Shown: in pieces, positions 1 to 8,255 of the stretch
Position numbering within the stretch: the first letter of the stretch is position 1
Layout: each line of letters starts with the position of its first letter
NCBI GenBank assembly: GCA_904419835.1
Contig: CAJFTA010000003.1
Location: 1-64,000 of the forward strand
DNA from: an uncultured Pseudoflavonifractor sp.
GTDB taxonomy: Bacteria; Bacillota; Clostridia; Oscillospirales; Oscillospiraceae
Reading direction: 5' to 3'
Length of the DNA: 64,000 nt
Notes under the pieces: generated by a model
What the model saw: only the letters and a program-made list of their open reading frames with translations
Databases searched by the model: none
Told to the model about the DNA's origin: nothing
Position numbers and translations under genes: made by a program

Positions 1-129
1 TCTCGTACAGTTGTTGTCTGCAACTCCAACTATAACCGATGAGGCCGTATCCTTCATCCTTTTTTATTCATTTGTCCAACATGTATTGTACTCCTACACG
101 CACAAAATGTCGGATGCGATGGAAAATCA

Positions 130-158
130 TTGACAAATGCCGGTTTTTTCGATATACT
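130..158 (+). promoter_or_regulatory. Strong sigma-A promoter for the leader/ncRNA
   Basis: TTGACA at 130-135, exactly 17 bases, then TATACT at 153-158. This is one mismatch from the sigma-A consensus, and a start near 165 is expected. It faces a 470-base region without a protein gene that contains stem-loops and a terminator, so it most likely drives a structured RNA and possibly, by readthrough, the polyamine operon. Confidence 0.78.
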
Positions 159-164
159 GACTCT

Positions 165-571
165 TGTCATGTGATATGAGTTTTTACAGAGTATCCATGC
201 AAATATTTCTTCTGACCACCCGCTCGGGTTAAGGCCATACGGACAGCCGGGTCAACTGCCGAAGGCAACTGAAATGTTGCCATTATTGATTGAGTTAAAA
301 GCTCAATTTTATAAGTTGGTTCTATCTGGTACCGCCGCGTGAAATCCACGCATCAACTTGTAAAACGGTCAATAAGAGTAGTAAAAGTAAGTATTTGCTA
401 TATAGACTCTGTATGAAGCTGTATCAACCGACTTCTCAGGATTCAGCGGGGCTCTGCCGCCTGTTTGGCTGCGGTTCCCTTTTTGCGCCGCGCTGTGGAC
501 TGGATGGTTTGGCTTTATAAAAAGACTGTTTTACAGGTAATGTGGTTTTCACATTACCTGTTTTTCTTTTT
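165..571 (+). ncRNA. Candidate structured non-coding RNA (possibly raiA-type)
   Basis: The stretch between the promoter at 130-158 and the terminator at 533-571 has no convincing protein gene but has many pairings. CCCG/CGGG pairs at 220-229 and TGCC/GGCA at 257-267. ATTGAG (289-294) pairs with CTCAAT (302-307). A stem of about nine pairs joins 310-318 to 354-362 and encloses the hairpin GCGTG/CACGC at 337-351. The stretch is AT-richer than its surroundings. From memory, the block around 220-280 resembles the raiA-motif RNA of Firmicutes, but I could not test this. It could instead be the regulatory leader of the polyamine operon. A 60-codon frame on the opposite strand (167-349) is probably an antisense shadow. 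Confidence 0.5.
533..571 (+). terminator. Perfect 12-bp intrinsic terminator upstream of speD
   Basis: ACAGGTAATGTG (533-544) and CACATTACCTGT (550-561) form a 12-bp stem around a GTTTT loop, followed by TTTTCTTTTTT. It ends the RNA that starts near 165. Because speD begins only 65 bases later and no clear promoter lies between, it could also act as an attenuator. Confidence 0.9.
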
Positions 572-635
572 TCGGCGCGTGTTTGTCAGGAAGTATCGGG
601 GGCTCTGCACAGGCCCCGGACAGGAGTGTTGGGAA

Positions 636-1394
636 ATGGGAGAGAAAATGAGGCTTTACGGCTTCAACAATTTAACCAAGGCGCTGAGCTTCAACATCTA
701 CGATGTGTGCTATGCCAAGACCCCCCGGGAGCAGAAGGACTATATCGCCTATATTGACGAGCAGTACAACTCTGAGCGGCTGACCAATATCCTCACCTCC
801 CTGACCGATATGATTGGCGCAAAGGTGCTCAATATCGCCAAGCAGGACTACGAACCCCAGGGTGCCTCGGTGACCATCCTCATTGCCGAGGGCTCCATGA
901 TCCCGGCGGGCAAAACTCAGCTTGCCCACCTGGATAAGAGCCATGTGACGGTGCACACCTATCCGGAGTATCACCCGGAGACCAGCCTGGCCACCTTCCG
1001 GGTAGACATTGACGTGGCCACCTGCGGCGAGATCACCCCCCTTTCCACCCTGGACTATCTGATTGGCTCCTTTGACTCGGATATTATCACCATGGACTAC
1101 CGGGTCCGGGGATTCACCCGGGATGTGAACGGCAAGAAGCTCTTCATGGACCATACAGTCCGTTCCATCCAGGACTACATCGACCCGGCCACCCTCCGCC
1201 GCTACGACGCGGTGGACGTAAACGTATACAGCGCCAACCTCTACCACACCAAGATGATGCTGAAGGATATCAACCTGCAGAACTATCTGTTCAAGACTGA
1301 CGTCTACGAGCTTCCTCCCCAGGTGCGGCTGGAGATTATGGACAATATCCGCCGTGAGATGATCGAGATCTTCAGCGGCCGCAATATCTACTGA
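636..1394 (+). CDS. speD: S-adenosylmethionine decarboxylase proenzyme (class 1, E. coli-type)
   Basis: Makes decarboxylated AdoMet, the aminopropyl donor for spermidine. The 252-residue product matches the usual length of the enterobacterial-type enzyme and carries the family blocks LYGFNNLTKALSF, DYEPQGASVT and the self-cleavage site HLDKSHVTVHTYPE. Ser102 of that site is expected to become the pyruvoyl cofactor. MDYRVRGFTRD and the C-terminal GRN also fit. The open frame continues upstream to 465, but ATG 636 was chosen: it follows AGGAG at 622-626 and matches the family N-terminus. A GC hairpin (GGGGC/GCCCC, about 598-617) sits just before the ribosome site. First gene of the polyamine operon; its stop overlaps a possible upstream ATG of the next gene. 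Confidence 0.93.
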   Translation: MGEKMRLYGFNNLTKALSFNIYDVCYAKTPREQKDYIAYIDEQYNSERLTNILTSLTDMIGAKVLNIAKQDYEPQGASVTILIAEGSMIPAGKTQLAHLDKSHVTVHTYPEYHPETSLATFRVDIDVATCGEITPLSTLDYLIGSFDSDIITMDYRVRGFTRDVNGKKLFMDHTVRSIQDYIDPATLRRYDAVDVNVYSANLYHTKMMLKDINLQNYLFKTDVYELPPQVRLEIMDNIRREMIEIFSGRNIY

Positions 1395-1411
1395 TGGAGG
1401 AGATGAGAAGC

Positions 1412-2875
1412 ATGCCGGTTCTGGACCAGACCAGCGCGCCAATCTATGAGGCGCTGGAGCGCTTCCGCAGCATGCGTGTGGTTCCCTTTGATGTTCCCGG
1501 CCACAAGCGGGGCCGGGGCAACCCGGAGCTGGCCAAGCTGCTGGGCGAGACCTGCGTGAGCATGGACGTCAACTCTATGAAGCCTCTGGACAACCTGTGC
1601 CACCCTGTCTCGGTTATCCGGGACGCGGAGGAGCTGGCGGCGGACGCATTCGGCGCGGCCCATGCCTTCCTGATGGTGGGCGGCACCACCAGCGCCGTGC
1701 AGAGCATGGTACTCTCGGCGGTCAAGGGCGGAGAGAAGATTATCCTGCCCCGGAACGTGCACCGCAGCGTCATGGGCGCCATGGTGCTGTGCGGCGCGGT
1801 CCCCGTCTATGTCAACCCGGAGTGTGACGACCGCCTGGGCATCCCCCTGGGCATGAAGGTCAGCGAGGTGGAGCGGGCCATTTTGGCCAACCCGGACGCC
1901 AAGGCGGTGCTGGTAAACAACCCCACTTACTACGGCATCTGCTCCGACCTGAAGGCCATTGTGGAGCTGGCTCACGCCCACGGCATGCTCTGCCTGGCCG
2001 ACGAGGCCCACGGTACCCACTTCTATTTTCACGAGGACCTGCCCATGTCCGCAATGGCCGCCGGCGCGGACCTGGCCGCCGTGTCCATGCACAAGTCGGG
2101 CGGCAGCCTGACCCAGAGCAGCCTGCTGCTGGCCGGTCCCAATATGTCCCCCGGCCACGTGCGGCAGATTATCAACCTGACCCAGACCACCAGCGCCTCC
2201 TACCTGCTCCTCAGCAGCCTGGACATCGCCCGGCGGAACCTGGCCCTCCGGGGCCGGGAGGAGTTCGGCCGGGTGATGCGGATGGCAGACTACGCCCGGG
2301 AGGAGATCAACGCCATCGGCGGATACTACGCCTACAGCAGAGAGCTCATCAACGGCGACAGCGTGTACGACTTTGACATCACCAAGCTGTCGGTCAACAC
2401 CCTGGACATCGGCCTGGCGGGCATTGAGGTATACGACCTGCTGCGGGACGAGTACGACATCCAGATCGAGTTCGGCGATCTGGGCAATATTCTGGCCTAC
2501 CTCTCCATCGGCGACCGGCCCAGAGAGATTGAACGGCTGGTGAGCGCCCTCAGCGAGGTGCGCCGCCGTTTCGGCAAGAATAGCAGCGCCGGGCTGATGA
2601 AACAGGAGTATATCGACCCGGAGGTGGTGGTGTCCCCCCAGCGGGCCTTCTACGCCCCCAAGGAGTGCCTGCCGCTGGAGAATACCGTGGGCCGTGTGTG
2701 CAGTGAGTTTGTCATGTGCTATCCCCCCGGGATCCCCATCCTTACGCCGGGCGAGCGCATTACGCAGGATATCATCGCCTACATCCTCTACGCCAAGGAG
2801 AAGGGCTGCTCCATGACCGGCCCGGAGGACCCTGATATCACCTGCCTGAATGTTTTGGACTTAAAGGAGGACTGA
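1412..2875 (+). CDS. speA: Orn/Lys/Arg decarboxylase, probably arginine decarboxylase
   Basis: PLP-dependent, fold-type I decarboxylase of the short Gram-positive family (compare Bacillus SpeA/YaaO). It has an N-terminal FDVPGHKRGRGN block, LADEAHGTH with the cofactor-contacting Asp, and the Schiff-base lysine in SMHKSGGS (about residue 228). The length of 487 residues is normal. ATG 1412 was chosen over 1394 because GGAGGAG lies 8-11 bases before it and the upstream ATG has no ribosome site. Substrate preference within the family cannot be read from sequence. The agmatinase two genes downstream makes arginine to agmatine most likely. Five bases separate it from speE, so it is in the operon. 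Confidence 0.88.
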   Translation: MPVLDQTSAPIYEALERFRSMRVVPFDVPGHKRGRGNPELAKLLGETCVSMDVNSMKPLDNLCHPVSVIRDAEELAADAFGAAHAFLMVGGTTSAVQSMVLSAVKGGEKIILPRNVHRSVMGAMVLCGAVPVYVNPECDDRLGIPLGMKVSEVERAILANPDAKAVLVNNPTYYGICSDLKAIVELAHAHGMLCLADEAHGTHFYFHEDLPMSAMAAGADLAAVSMHKSGGSLTQSSLLLAGPNMSPGHVRQIINLTQTTSASYLLLSSLDIARRNLALRGREEFGRVMRMADYAREEINAIGGYYAYSRELINGDSVYDFDITKLSVNTLDIGLAGIEVYDLLRDEYDIQIEFGDLGNILAYLSIGDRPREIERLVSALSEVRRRFGKNSSAGLMKQEYIDPEVVVSPQRAFYAPKECLPLENTVGRVCSEFVMCYPPGIPILTPGERITQDIIAYILYAKEKGCSMTGPEDPDITCLNVLDLKED

Positions 2876-2879
2876 CGGT

Positions 2880-3740
2880 ATGGAGCTTTGGTTTCGTGAG
2901 GCCCACACCCCCAATGTAAAGCTGTCTATCCGGGTGGACAAGCAGCTGTACAGCGGCCAGAGCGAGTTCCAGCGGATTGATGTGTTCGACTCCCAGGAGT
3001 TCGGCCGCTTCCTCACCCTGGACGGCTATATGATGCTCACTGAGAAGGACGAGTTCATCTACCACGAGATGATGGTACACATCCCCATGGCGGTCCACCC
3101 CAACGTGAAGGACGTGCTGGTCATTGGCGGAGGCGACGGCGGCGTAGTACGGGAGCTGTGCCGCTATCCGGAGATTGAACACATCGACCTGGTGGAGATC
3201 GATCCCCAGGTGGTGGAGGTGTGCAGGCGGTATCTCCCCTTCACTACCTGCAGCCTGGACGACCCCCGAGTGTCCATTCACTATGAGGACGGTCTGCGGT
3301 ATGTCCGCACCCCTGTGGAGCAGTATGACCTCATCATTGTGGACTCTACCGACCCCTTCGGCCCCGGCGAGGGGCTGTTCACCCGGGAGTTCTACGGCAA
3401 CTGCTCCAAGGCCCTGCGTGCGGACGGCATCATGGTCAACCAGCACGAGAGCCCCTTCTATCAGGAGGATGCCGTGGCCTGCCAGCGGGCCCACAAGCGG
3501 ATTGTGGAGTCCTTCCCGCTGGCCAAGGTGTACCAGGCCCACATCCCCACCTACCCCTCCGGCCACTGGCTCTTCGGTTTTGCCAGCAAGAAGTACCACC
3601 CCCTGCGGGACCTGGACGAGGTCCGCTGGAACGCCCGGAAGCTCAGCTGCAGATACTACACCACCATGCTGCACAAGGGCGCGTTCTACATCCCCGCCTA
3701 CGTAGAGGAGCTGCTGAAAAATGTTGAATCCGCAGATTGA
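2880..3740 (+). CDS. speE: Polyamine aminopropyltransferase (spermidine synthase)
   Basis: Transfers the aminopropyl group from decarboxylated AdoMet to a diamine. The 286-residue protein has the SpeE beta-strand N-terminus (QSEFQRIDVFDSQEFG), the nucleotide-binding loop VLVIGGGDGG, the acidic LVEID turn and the catalytic DSTDPFGPGEGLF block, all as in spermidine synthases. AAAGGAGG lies about nine bases before the ATG. The acceptor is presumed to be putrescine, but agmatine (giving aminopropylagmatine) is possible because SpeB is encoded next to it. The 3' end overlaps speB by 20 bases, suggesting coupled translation. Confidence 0.93.
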   Translation: MELWFREAHTPNVKLSIRVDKQLYSGQSEFQRIDVFDSQEFGRFLTLDGYMMLTEKDEFIYHEMMVHIPMAVHPNVKDVLVIGGGDGGVVRELCRYPEIEHIDLVEIDPQVVEVCRRYLPFTTCSLDDPRVSIHYEDGLRYVRTPVEQYDLIIVDSTDPFGPGEGLFTREFYGNCSKALRADGIMVNQHESPFYQEDAVACQRAHKRIVESFPLAKVYQAHIPTYPSGHWLFGFASKKYHPLRDLDEVRWNARKLSCRYYTTMLHKGAFYIPAYVEELLKNVESAD

Positions 3741-4581
3741 CGTGTATATGGGCTGCGACTGCCCCTTTGAGCAGGCCGAAACAGTGCTCTTCGGCGCGCC
3801 CTTCGACTCCACCACCTCCAACCGGCCCGGTACCCGCTTCGGCCCCTCCGCCCTGCGGCGGGAGTCCTACGGACTGGAACTGTACAGTCCCTATCAGGAC
3901 AGGGACCTGTCCGACTGCGCCGTGCTGGACAGCGGCGACCTGGAGCTGTCCATGGGCAGCTCCGAGCTGGCGCTGGCGGACATTGAGGCCAGGACGGAGG
4001 AGATTCTCTCCGCCGGCAAGCGCCCCTTCCTCATCGGCGGAGAGCACCTGGTGACCCTGGGCGCCTTCCGGGCTGTGCGCCGGAAATATCCCGATGTGGC
4101 CATCATCCACTTTGACGCCCACACTGACCTGCGGGAGGACTACCTGGGCGTGCCCCTGTCCCACGCCTGCGTCATCCGCCGCTGCTGGGAGTTGACCGGC
4201 GACGGCAAAATCTTTCAGTTCGGTATCCGCTCCGGCGACCGTGAAGAGTGGCGCTGGGGCAGGGACCATGTGACCTGCCACCCCTTCGACCTGGAGGGGC
4301 TGGAGGACGTGGTGGATCGACTGGGCAATGCCCCGGTCTACTTCACCGTGGACCTGGACGTGATGGACCCGTCGGTATTCCCCGGCACCGGTACCCCCGA
4401 GCCCGGCGGCGTGTCCTTTGACGCCCTGCGCCGGGCGGTGACTCTGGTGTGCAGCCGCTGCAACGTGGTGGGCTGCGATGTCAATGAGCTCTGCCCCCCC
4501 TTCGACCAGAGCGGCGTGTCCAACGCAGTGGCCGCCAAGGTGGTCCGTGAGATGCTGCTGGCCCTCAGCAGTGGGAATTGA
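3721..4581 (+). CDS. speB: Agmatinase / ureohydrolase family enzyme
   Basis: Member of the dimanganese ureohydrolases (arginase/agmatinase). The metal-binding signatures are all present: GGEHLVTLG, IIHFDAHTDL with its DAHTD ligands, and TVDLDVMDPSVFPGTGTPEPGG near residue 210. It is expected to release urea from agmatine to give putrescine, or from N1-aminopropylagmatine to give spermidine. GAGGAG inside the end of speE serves as ribosome site. Its place between speE and the carboxyspermidine genes argues for a polyamine role rather than arginase. Confidence 0.9.
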   Translation: MLNPQIDVYMGCDCPFEQAETVLFGAPFDSTTSNRPGTRFGPSALRRESYGLELYSPYQDRDLSDCAVLDSGDLELSMGSSELALADIEARTEEILSAGKRPFLIGGEHLVTLGAFRAVRRKYPDVAIIHFDAHTDLREDYLGVPLSHACVIRRCWELTGDGKIFQFGIRSGDREEWRWGRDHVTCHPFDLEGLEDVVDRLGNAPVYFTVDLDVMDPSVFPGTGTPEPGGVSFDALRRAVTLVCSRCNVVGCDVNELCPPFDQSGVSNAVAAKVVREMLLALSSGN

Positions 4582-4618
4582 GTGTCTGTTATTTTTCAAC
4601 ATACAGGAGGAATGAAAC

Positions 4619-5878
4619 ATGGCAAAGGTTCTGATTATCGGCTGCGGCGGCGTGGCCGGGGTGGCCATTCACAAGTGCTGCCAGAACAGCGAGGTTTTTG
4701 AGGAGATCTGCATCGCCAGCCGCACCGTCAGCAAGTGCGAGGCTGTGAAGGCCCAGCTGGAAGGCAAGACCAAGACCAAAATCACCACCGCCCAGGTGGA
4801 CGCCGACAAGGTGGACGAGGTGATTGCCCTCATCAAGAAGGTTCAGCCCGACCTGGTGATGAACATCGCCCTCCCCTATCAGGATCTCACCATCATGGAC
4901 GCCTGCCTGGCCTGCGGCGTCAACTACATGGACACCGCCAACTATGAGCCCGAGGACATCGACGACCCCGAGTGGCGTGCCGTCTACGACAAGCGCTGCA
5001 AGGAGGAAGGCTTCTCCGCCTACTTCGACTACTCCTGGCAGTGGGCCTATAAGGAGAAGTTCGAGAAGGCCGGCCTCACCGCCCTGCTGGGCTCCGGCTT
5101 TGACCCCGGTGTGACCCAGGCCTACTGTGCCTACGCCCAGAAGCACCTCTTTGATGAGATCGACACCATCGACATTCTGGACTGCAACGGCGGCGACCAC
5201 GGCTACCCCTTCGCCACCAACTTCAACCCCGAGATCAACCTCCGCGAGGTGTCCGCTCCCGGCTCCTACTGGGAGAATGGCCACTGGGTGGAGATCCCCG
5301 CCATGTCCATCAAGCGGGAGTACAACTTCGACCAGGTGGGTCAGAAGGACATGTACCTCCTCCACCACGAGGAGATCGAGTCCCTTGCCAAGAACATCCC
5401 CGGCGTCAAGCGCATCCGCTTCTTCATGACCTTCGGTCAGAGCTACCTGACCCACATGAAGTGTCTGGAGAACGTGGGCATGCTGTCCACCACTCCCGTG
5501 GAGTTTGAGGGCCACCAGATTGTGCCCATCCAGTTCCTCAAGGCCCTGCTGCCCGATCCCGCCTCCCTGGGTCCCCGCACCGTGGGCAAGACCAACATCG
5601 GCTGCATCTTCACCGGCAAGAAGGACGGCAAGGAGAAGACCGCTTACATCTACAACGTGTGCGACCACCAGGAGTGCTACAAGGAGGTTGGCTCCCAGGC
5701 CATCAGCTACACCACCGGCGTGCCCGCCATGATCGGCGCCATGATGCTCCTCACCGGCAAGTGGAACAAGCCCGGCGTGTACACCGTGGAGGAGTTTGAT
5801 CCCGATCCCTACATGGACGCGCTGAACAAGTGGGGCCTGCCCTGGCAGATCAACGACAACCCCGCCCTGGTGGACTGA
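4619..5878 (+). CDS. Saccharopine dehydrogenase-family carboxy(nor)spermidine dehydrogenase
   Basis: A 419-residue saccharopine-dehydrogenase-like protein with an N-terminal Rossmann start (KVLIIGCGGVAGVAIHKC), an LVMNIALPYQDL segment and GSGFDPGVTQAYC, typical of carboxynorspermidine/carboxyspermidine synthases. These reductively condense L-aspartate semialdehyde with a diamine using NADPH. AGGAGG precedes the ATG, and three bases separate it from nspC. In related organisms the acceptor can be diaminopropane, putrescine or agmatine; which applies here is not visible. Lysine biosynthesis by the fungal route is unlikely given the neighbours. Confidence 0.88.
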   Translation: MAKVLIIGCGGVAGVAIHKCCQNSEVFEEICIASRTVSKCEAVKAQLEGKTKTKITTAQVDADKVDEVIALIKKVQPDLVMNIALPYQDLTIMDACLACGVNYMDTANYEPEDIDDPEWRAVYDKRCKEEGFSAYFDYSWQWAYKEKFEKAGLTALLGSGFDPGVTQAYCAYAQKHLFDEIDTIDILDCNGGDHGYPFATNFNPEINLREVSAPGSYWENGHWVEIPAMSIKREYNFDQVGQKDMYLLHHEEIESLAKNIPGVKRIRFFMTFGQSYLTHMKCLENVGMLSTTPVEFEGHQIVPIQFLKALLPDPASLGPRTVGKTNIGCIFTGKKDGKEKTAYIYNVCDHQECYKEVGSQAISYTTGVPAMIGAMMLLTGKWNKPGVYTVEEFDPDPYMDALNKWGLPWQINDNPALVD

Positions 5879-5881
5879 GCC

Positions 5882-7003
<1,122 letters not shown>

Positions 7004-7219
7004 GGTTGCTCTTATGCCGACGCAGCAGAGCAGAAAGCACGCGTGACCTACGACAATATTCTGCGTATGTCTGACGACCCCGACGTCAACGACGTCATCC
7101 GCTTCCTCCGCGAGCGGGAGATCGTCCACTTTCAGCGCTTTGGCGAAGCAGTCCGCCTGGCCAAGGAGAAGATGGACCAGAAAAACGTCTACTTCACCAA
7201 CCCCGCCTTCGACAAATAA
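7004..7219 (+). pseudogene. cotJC: C-terminal remnant of CotJC / manganese catalase
   Basis: About 71 codons translate to a sequence with AAEQKARVTYDNILR, DDPDVNDVIRFLREREIVHF and a C-terminal NPAFDK. From knowledge of the family, these are the last segments of the spore coat protein CotJC, a dimanganese catalase-like protein of about 190 residues. The metal-site HF and the C-terminus are kept, but the N-terminal two thirds and any start codon are missing. The fragment begins directly after the nspC stop and in the same frame, so readthrough would fuse them. Best explained as a deletion or rearrangement scar. An internal ATG (near 7064) could start a peptide of about 51 residues, which is unlikely to be functional. 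Confidence 0.8.
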
Positions 7220-7257
7220 GAAAACGAGCGCCCCCGGCACATGTGTCGGGGGCGCTC
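7213..7257 (-). terminator. Terminator of the rsgA operon (possibly bidirectional)
   Basis: GAGCGCCCCC (7226-7235) pairs with GGGGGCGCTC (7248-7257), with further pairs inside. Read on the minus strand the stem is followed by GTTTTCTTATTT, so it best serves the leftward rsgA transcript. It may also stop the rightward polyamine operon. Confidence 0.65.
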
Positions 7258-7349
7258 TCGATCCAATCTGGCAGCGGACAGCGCGGTGTCTGATCAAAGC
7301 TTGCTTATCGAATCTTCTGAATAAAAGCAGCACGCATTAGGTGGGATAT

Positions 7350-8255
7350 CTATCCCTTATTTTTCCCTTTTTTCTCTTCCCAATCCTTCCGCTGGGCCGT
7401 CTCATCGTAGAGGCGGACATAGCTCGCATGTCGGCTGGGCGCAATTTTCCCTTCCTTCAGCGCCGCAAGGACTGCACAGCCTTTTTCCTTTACATGAGCA
7501 CATCCCGTAAACTGGCACTGCTCCAGATAGGGCGCAAATTCCCGGAACGTTGCCGCAAGGTCCTCCTTCCGGCACCCCTCCATCTGTTCCGTATCAAACG
7601 AGGAAAATCCAGGTGTATCCGCCACAATTGCTCCGTTTTTCAGCCGGAACAACTCTACATGCCGGGTCGTATGCCTGCCGCGCCCCAGCTTATCGCTGAC
7701 CGCGCCTACCGGAAGTCCAAAGCCCGGCTCCAGCGCATTGAGGATGCTGGATTTGCCTACGCCGGAGTTCCCTGTAAAGGCAGATACCTTTCCGGCTATT
7801 ATCTCAGCCAGCGCATCGATTCCCTCCCCTGTTTCGGCGCTGACACGCAGCGTCGTAAAGCCGGCGGACCGATAAATCTGATAGAGAGACTGGGCAGAAT
7901 CCAAATCGCACTTATTGAGGCACACGATGCTTTCGCAGCCCTTCCAAGTTGCCAAGGAGATCATGCGGTCTATGAGGAACGGATCTGTAACCGGGACGGC
8001 GCCCGAGGCAATGATCACCATCTGGTCGATATTGGCCACCGCCGGGCGCTGGAACTGGTTGCGGCGGGGCAGGATCTCGTCCACAGCACCGCTGCCATCC
8101 GGCAGCGGCGTAAAGCGGACCCGATCTCCCACAAGCGGGGAGATTTTGGCGTGGCGGAAGCGCCCCCTGGCCCGGCAGGCTGTCGGGGGGGCGCCGCTTC
8201 CGTCGTCCACATAATAGAAGCCGCTGAGGGCTTTTAAAATAATGCCTTCCCTCAT
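7350..8255 (-). CDS. rsgA: Ribosome small subunit-dependent GTPase RsgA
   Basis: Late 30S assembly factor that checks the decoding centre and hydrolyses GTP on the ribosome. The 301-residue protein has an N-terminal OB-fold, then the circularly permuted GTPase order: NKCDL (G4), GNSGVGKSSILNAL (G1) and DTPGFSSF (G3). The C-terminal zinc site is C-x4-C-x-H-x5-C (CQFTGCAHVKEKGC), complete. The start overlaps the prkC stop by four bases (ATGA), indicating coupling; this prpC-prkC-rsgA order is conserved in Firmicutes. Confidence 0.95.
   Translation of the reverse strand: MREGIILKALSGFYYVDDGSGAPPTACRARGRFRHAKISPLVGDRVRFTPLPDGSGAVDEILPRRNQFQRPAVANIDQMVIIASGAVPVTDPFLIDRMISLATWKGCESIVCLNKCDLDSAQSLYQIYRSAGFTTLRVSAETGEGIDALAEIIAGKVSAFTGNSGVGKSSILNALEPGFGLPVGAVSDKLGRGRHTTRHVELFRLKNGAIVADTPGFSSFDTEQMEGCRKEDLAATFREFAPYLEQCQFTGCAHVKEKGCAVLAALKEGKIAPSRHASYVRLYDETAQRKDWEEKKGKNKG

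Noticed and set aside
167..349. Minus-strand 60-codon frame in the leader region
   Set aside because: Likely antisense to the folded RNA; no ribosome site or promoter on that strand and the pairings explain the conservation better.
465..635. Upstream extension of speD by 57 codons
   Set aside because: It runs through a perfect intrinsic terminator and does not match the family; ATG 636 has a ribosome site.
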